Source: Chamaecrista fasciculata
Taxonomy: Eukaryota; Streptophyta; Magnoliopsida; Fabales; Fabaceae
NCBI GenBank assembly: GCA_003254925.1
Contig: QANZ01023112.1
Location: forward strand, 2,477-66,476
Reading direction: 5' to 3'
DNA: 64,000 nt
This document shows positions 57,960 to 64,000 of this stretch, in pieces. Position numbers and translations under genes: made by a program. Each line of letters starts with the position of its first letter. Position 1 is the first letter of the stretch. The notes under the pieces were generated by a model. That model did no database searches and was not told the DNA's origin. It saw only the letters and a list, made by a program, of their open reading frames with translations.

Positions 57960-60900
57960 TATATGTTTTCTGTTTTATTTAGTTGCTGGATTATCTGTTG
58001 TTTTAAATGGAATACCTGTGCTGAATGGGACAAATTTTAAGAACTGGAAAGAGCGCGTTATGATCGTGCTTGGTTGTTTAGATCTTGACCATGCGTTAAG
58101 ATTAGATCGCCTTGCAAATCTCACTAATAGTAGTTTTATTGTTGAGAGACTTGCATATCAGAAATGGGAGTGATATAATCGCATGGGTGTATTGATCATG
58201 CAAAATTCTATTTCGGAACCATTTAGGGGAGGCATTCCAGAAGGAACTGATGCTAAGGGTTTCCTGAAGCAAATCTATAACCGATTCGCCACAAACGAAA
58301 AGGTCAAGACAAGCACTACATTATCCAAGCTTGTCTCCATGAGATATAAGGGCAAAGGAAACATTAGGCAGTACATCATGGAGATGTCCAATCTTGTTAC
58401 TAAACTCAGGGGTCTTAAGCTAGAATTATTAGATGATTTTCTAGTGCACCTGATTTTGAACTCGCTTCCTACACAATTTAATCAGTTCAAGGTTTCCTAT
58501 AATACCAAAAAAAAAATGGAGCCTTAATGAATTGATTGCTCAATGTGTGCAAGAGGAAGAGAGGTATAAGCAAAACAAGGTTGAGAGTGCTCACTTAGCA
58601 TCATCCTCTGGCGATAAAGCTTCCAATAAGAAGAAAAGGAACGAGAAAGGGACTGCAGATAATGGAAGATCTGTTTAGAATGTCCATTAGAAACAGGATT
58701 CAGGTCCTACCTGTTTCTTTTGCAAGAAGCATGGACATGTTAAGAAGGATTACTCCACTTTTGCCGCTTGGCGAGTAAAGGAATGTATGCTTTTCAACTT
58801 CATTTGTTCTGAAGTCAATTTATCTATGGTACCTATTGACACTTTGTGAGTAGATTTGGGTTCTACTGCTCACATTAGTGTCTCTATCCATGGCTACATA
58901 AGGAGTCGGATGCCAAATGATGATGAAAGATACATCTACGTTGGAAATGGCAACCGAGTAGCTATTAAAGCCATATGGTCTTTAGGATTCATTTGTGTAA
59001 TGGCTTGTATTTGGATTTGGAAGATACTTTTGTTGTACAGTCGTTTAGACGTAACCTCATTTTTATTTCTTGTTTAAACAAATTTGGTTGTACTCGTTTA
59101 TTTGGAAATGGAATGATTAGTATCTCATTAAATTCAAATGTTGTTAAAGGTACTTTGGTTTATTTGCTTTAAGGATATGGTAAGGAGTATGCTCAGTCAT
59201 TTCTCCCTACCAGATTTCCTTTGGTGAGAAGCACTTAAGACTGCAGTTTATTTTTTTTAATAGAGTACTTACAAAAGCAGTTGCTAAGACCCCATACGAG
59301 ATGTGGATAGGTAAGAAGCCTAGTATTAGACACTTACATGTCTGGGGTTGTCCAGCTAAAGCTCGGCCTTACAAGCCTTTTAGAAGAAGTTGGATTCAAG
59401 AATAGTAAATTGTAATTTTGTAGGATATTCTGAGAGGTCGAAGGGATATAAATTTTATGACCCTTCAACTCATTCTATTTTTGAGACGAGAAATGCCAAA
59501 TTTATTGAGGATGTTGGTCATAGTGGGAGTGAAAATCTCAGGGAGGATACATTTGAAGAGGAATATGTAATTATTCCACCTATAGTTACAGTTAACATTG
59601 ATCAGGTAGTTTTACCTGACATTGTTCAAACTGCAAATGAGGATCCTATAGTAGTTGTGGCTGAACCTGAGATTACTCCTATGGAGGAAGATCATCATAA
59701 TGATGCTCTTCAACAACCTCAAGAGCAAGTGCCCTTAAGGCGATCCATTAGGGAGAGGAAGAAAGCGATATCGGATGATTACGTTGTCTTTCTTCAAGAA
59801 CATGATTTTGATGTGGGACTGGACGATGATCCTATCACCGTCAGTCAAGCAAAATCTAGTTCTAACTCTAACAAATGGATTGCAGCTACGGAGGATGAGA
59901 TGAAATCAATGGCTGATACTGGTGTTTGGGATTTAGTAGAGTTACCTGAAGGTAAGAAACCTATTGGTTGTAAATGGATATTTAAAACCAAAAGGGATTC
60001 ACTTGGTAACATCGAAAGATATAAGGCACGCCTAGTTGCTAAAGGTTTCACTCAAAAGGAAGGTATTGATTTTAAAGAGACATTTTATCCAGTTTCTAAA
60101 AAGGACTCTTTTAGAATCATTATGGCACTTGTGGCCCAATTTGACTTGGAACTACACCAAATGGATGTAAAAACAGCTTTTCTCAATGGAGACATTGAGG
60201 AAACTATATATATGGTGCAACCAGAGAACTTTGAGTCTCATGACTCAAAGCATCTTGTATGTAGACTTAAGAAGTCACTTTATGGGCTGAAACAAGCATC
60301 TCATCAATGGTACCGGAAATTTGATGATATAGTGTCCTCTTTTGGTTTTAAAGAGAACATTGTAGATCAATGTATATATCTCAAGGTTAGTGGGAGCAAG
60401 TTCATAATACTTGTTTTGTATGTCAATGACATATTATTAGCTAGTAGTTGCGTAGATCTTTTGCGTGAAACTAAGGACTTCCTCTCAAACAAATTTGAGA
60501 TGAAGGATCTTGGTGAGGCATCCTATGTACTGGGTATAAAGATCCATAGGGATCGATCCAGATACACCTTGGGATTATCACAAAAGGCATACATAGAGAA
60601 AGTACTAGCTCACTTTGACATGCAAGACTATGCACCTAGAGACACTCCGGTGTCTAAAGGTGATAAGTATAGTCTAAAGCAATGTCCGATCACTGACTTA
60701 GAGATAAAAGAAATGGACAAAGTCCCATATGCATCGGCTGTGGGAAGTCTCATGTATGCACAAGTGTGTACGCGTCCAGACATTGCGTACATTGTTGGGG
60801 TTCTAGGCAGATTTCTCAAAAGCCCAGGCTTGGTCCATTGGAAAGCCGTTAAGCGGGTGATGAGGTATTTACAGAGAACGAAGGATTTAATTCTCACATA

Positions 60901-61400
60901 TAGGAGGACTGATCATTTTGAGGTGATTGGATACTTTGATATTGATCATGTGTGATGCTTGGATAGCGGAAAATTTACGTCAGGCTATGTCTACATGTCA
61001 GTCATAGGAGCTATTTTCGGGAAAAGTGTCAAACAGACACTTGTAGCTTCCTCGACCATGGAGGCAGAATTTGTAGCTTGCTATCAAGCATCTAATCATG
61101 GGATACGACTGCGGAATTTTATCACTAGCTTATTTGTTGTTAGCAATACGGATAGGCCAATGTGGATTCACTGTGATAATAAGGCCGTTTAGCTATATTT
61201 TATTTACAACCAGAGCTCTTTGTAGTCAAAACACGTTGACATTAAGTTCCTGGCTGTGAAAGATAGAGTTCAGAGTGGCATTGTGTCTATAGAACACATT
61301 AGTGGGGATTCTATGTTAACGGATCCGTTTACCAAGGGTATACCACCCAAGGTGTTTCATAAGCATGTAGCACATATGGGAGTTGTCTTATTCGGTGATT
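57960..61400 (+). other. Copia gag-pol coding region (fossil)
   Basis: Gag piece (VPVLNGTNFKNWKERVMIVLG type wording; knuckle-like CFFCKKHGHV near 58710), then RT with KWIFKTKRDSLGNIERYKARL, QMDVKTAFLNGDIEETIYM, YGLKQASHQWYRKFD and YVNDILLA, RNase H with LVASSTMEAEFVA, and the terminal FTKGIPPKVFHKHV near 61335. The gag is the relative of the fragment at 20990-21260. Broken; not described further. Confidence 0.82.
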
Positions 61401-61888
61401 AGACAATGTTTAAGAATCCTGTTCATGTTAAATTTAGCTTTATTGTGTTTATAGACATGTTCTTCATTATTCAATGTCGACTTTATGGTAATTTTTCATA
61501 TGAATATATTCATGAATATATGTTTTCTTCATATATGTGCACTCTGACATTAAGTTTGGCTTTCTACTGCGGGTTGCATTAAGTTTTGAAAGCTGTTGGG
61601 ACTCTATGAGTCATTAAGTGGAACCAGTTGGAAACAGACATGATTGAGATCAATTGCATGTAGTTTCCATGCTACACATCCAGACTTGATCTATGTTGTT
61701 AGTTTCTTTAGTTATGTGATATAATTAGGCTCAGTTTGGTATTTATAAACGAAAGCTTGGTTTTGTCCTTAACTGATAGAGCTGATAGACCAGATTGTTT
61801 AAGTTTTAATTTGATAGCCATTATTTGCGCGCACTTAAGTTTTGATTATGTACAAACTTCAGAAAAATATGTGGTCCAAGTGGGAGAT

Positions 61889-62441
61889 TGTTAGCAATTT
61901 TCTATTTGGTGGACTCACATATTTTATATTTTATTTGTACATAATGGGCTATTAAATATTTATAATTAGTCCAATTAATTTATGGATCTCATTGTTATTA
62001 TTTATGGACTAATTATGTTATTTTATGAGTCTGGGTTAAATAAATAAATAAAATGTGTAGAAACCATAAAGCCCAACCTTGTTGATGGGCCAAGGCTATT
62101 TTGGGCTAGGTATCTCTAGGGTTGTGGTTCCCCAAAGTGGGATAGTTATATATAGGAGTTAGTCAGGAAAGTCAGACTAATTTTCAGAAACCTATTGTGT
62201 CACTCTCATATCCATCTTGTGAGAGGGTTTTGACAACTATCTAACACTTTGGAAGAATTCAACCCGCCTTCGTGCTGATTAGCGATGGATCAAGGTAGTT
62301 TCTTTATTCATCTTCTTTTGTGATTTATTCTTGAAGTTATCTTTGTTAAAGATCATGATTTACAACCGTTTGTTTTCGCTTCCGCTTCCAGTATTATATA
62401 TTCTTATATATATCTTTAGTTGGTTGTAATTTTGGCCATCA
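61889..62441 (+). repeat. Copia 3' LTR
   Basis: 553 bp, TGTTAGCAATTTTC to TTGGCCATCA, directly after the purine tract AAGTGGGAGAT. Contains TATATATAGG near 62150, a likely LTR promoter TATA. Confidence 0.85.
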
Positions 62442-63840
62442 GTATCTTCTCTCAATTTGTAAGAATTTCTTTCTTACTTTGAGAATCTTTTTTCATTGAT
62501 TTTTATATTAATATAAATTATTCTATAACAGTTAACTATCAACCCTATAAATATATATATATATAAGCAAATTTATTTACTAAGTACAAAAATTATTTAT
62601 ATGTATTGGATTTTATGGGTTAAATATTTGCATATGTGGAAGTCCAATTGGGTTATGAGTTAATATATTAGAATGTGAGTTATTTTACATAAGTCCCACA
62701 TTGTATAGTTTGATTTTGGGAGCTCTTTCATTCTCCTATAAATAAGAGTGTTTTCTCATAATTTAAGTAACCAGTTAATTTCATATGTTAAAAATAGACT
62801 CTCATATTGAGAGAACCTATATAATAATAATTCACCTATCCTATTCTCGAGTCAAATATCAAACACATATGTTTATATATATCAACATTGAATGTGTCCT
62901 ATTATATTAATCTCTTCACAAGAAAATCAAATAAAGGGTGAGGTGGGGGAGTGCACTAACCCTTCTATCCAATTGCTCAGCCTATCAACTCAAACCCTAA
63001 ATAATATACCAACCCACCATAATTAATTCTCAATTACTCATGCTTGCGTATCAAACACAAACTTTTTCATTTTTTCTTCCTTTAATTTAATGTGTGACCA
63101 TCAAAAGTCTATAAAAATATTTGTTGTTAACTTGAAATAATTGATCGAGGTCAGTATCAATTGAAGAATAATCTAGCTAAAACATTTTTTATATTGTTGT
63201 ACATATCTCCTACATATTCTTGCATATATATTAAGAAGTTTGTTAAGTTCTTGAAATTTTAGATGATATTTGACATGAAAGTCGGGAAGGTAATATGAAA
63301 TGATGAAATATATAACATATATAAAGAGAGATTGATATTTGATACTCTTGAAATATAAAGTCAAATTCAATTATACTTCAAAAATTATTTTGGATTAATT
63401 ATATTTTTAATGTTTTATATTCGAGTCGGTTGTAATTTAAATTGGGAGTATAATTAACATAAAAAAAAGGTGTGAGATCAAAATTCTTCTATTTTGGTAC
63501 CAAAACATGTACCGTAATAATATCCATACATTGTCTCCACTTTATAAAGTTCCCACTATAGCAACCCCAACTTTTTCATTCTCTAATTTTTCTGTTTCTC
63601 TTTTGATTAAATTCTTCGCTGAGGTCACCAAATTTTGTTGTGATTGGCTCACATAGGATAAGCTCTTCAGCCATGATAATCACCTTCTCTCCCTATTAAA
63701 ACTCTTGTATTAATTAATACTAGCTCATTGATTATATATGTGGACTCTTAATTAATTAAAACAAGATTAATGTGAGTAACTCATTTGGTTAATTATTTTA
63801 ATGCGATGAGAATTTAATATTAGTACAAATCTACCAAATC
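62442..63840. other. Intergenic; no gene recognised
   Basis: AT-rich. 62690-62760 (AAGTCCCACATTGTATAG ... CTCCTATAAATAAGAG) reads like an LTR-promoter piece common in plant LTR elements, but no partner LTR or coding part is present. No other content seen. Confidence 0.4.
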
Positions 63841-63845
63841 TTCTA

Positions 63846-64000
63846 AGGGTGAGCATCGGTTCGGTTCGGCTCAGTTTGTCTATTTTTTTGAACCGAACTG
63901 ATGTAATTGGATGGCCAAAATAGCCATCCAATTCATCCAAAAAATTCTGGACATCCGAAGTTTGGTTCGGTTAGTCGGTTTTTGTGTCTATTTTTTTTAA
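63846..64000. mobile_element. End of GGTTCGGTTCGG-type foldback element, cut by window edge
   Basis: Begins GGGTGAGCATCGGTTCGG and contains GAACCGAACTG complements and the hairpin ATTGGATGGC - CAAAATA - GCCATCCAAT (63907-63933). The wording resembles non-autonomous hAT-like elements of eudicots. The right end lies outside the window. Confidence 0.5.

Larger units (their letters stand above)
56880..62441 (+). mobile_element. Ty1/copia element, older, broken
   Basis: A copia element on the plus strand. Parts: incomplete 5' LTR 56880-57074, primer site TGGTATCAGAGCC at 57077, a long leader with three 115-bp tandem repeats, gag (from about 57980), a protease-like piece near 58850, integrase scraps, reverse transcriptase 59860-60600, RNase H to about 61400, purine tract near 61879-61888, and 3' LTR 61889-62441. 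Over the shared 195 bp the LTRs differ at roughly 6%, so it is several times older than the other two LTR elements here (order of three million years at usual rates). It looks broken, with perhaps half a dozen or more breaks. The left LTR edge falls on an undetermined base, so its shortness may come from the assembly. Confidence 0.88.

Overview
The window is nuclear DNA of a flowering plant. It has spliced TIR-NB-ARC-LRR (TNL) immune-receptor genes, Ty1/copia and Ty3/gypsy elements with tRNA-Met primer sites, AT-rich intergenic DNA and many foldback MITEs. The TIR and NB-ARC wording (TYDVFLSFRGEDTR.GFTGYLYKAL, NYPVGLESRV, IADQFEGHCFLANIRE) looks most like legume KR1-type TNLs, so a legume is my best guess, inferred from protein style only.

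Layout. 0-2.6 kb: a LINE-type zf-RVT fragment and MITEs. 2.6-15.4 kb: a wrecked TNL locus (A/B) split by a Harbinger-like element and by a young Ty3/gypsy element, with a duplicated TNL+LTR segment and an extra LRR fragment behind it. 15.9-20.4 kb: a copia element with identical LTRs. 21.6-24.8 kb: gene D, an open TIR-NB gene without LRRs. 26.2-27.7 kb: pseudogene E (NB-ARC only). 28.9-32.1 kb: three Mutator-like foldback elements with perfect 9-bp target duplications. 32.6-35.4 kb: pseudogene F (TIR-NB), ending at a GC-rich hairpin. 36.6-37.6 kb: TIR remnant G. 38.8-43.3 kb: gene C, the only complete TNL (five exons, 1263 residues). 45.1-50.5 kb, minus strand: an intact 11-exon WD40 gene, the UTP4/POPCORN homologue of ribosome biogenesis (804 residues), tail to tail with C. 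51.5-56.7 kb: MITEs, a telomere-motif-rich foldback and an RNase H-like remnant. 56.9-62.4 kb: an older broken copia element. 62.4-64 kb: no gene seen.

The most unusual signal is in the TNL family itself. After the LRR and C-JID regions, genes B and C continue in one frame into a reverse-transcriptase zinc-binding (zf-RVT) domain with its C-C-H-C ligands kept, but with no reverse transcriptase, RNase H or poly-A. D, E and F keep the tail end of the same domain behind a shared deletion of the LRR region. The fusion is therefore older than the local duplications and is a candidate integrated domain of an NLR. All TNL copies lie on the plus strand, and several share a duplicated upstream block with W-box cores. 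Several lone N bases fall at element edges and probably mark collapsed assembly gaps.
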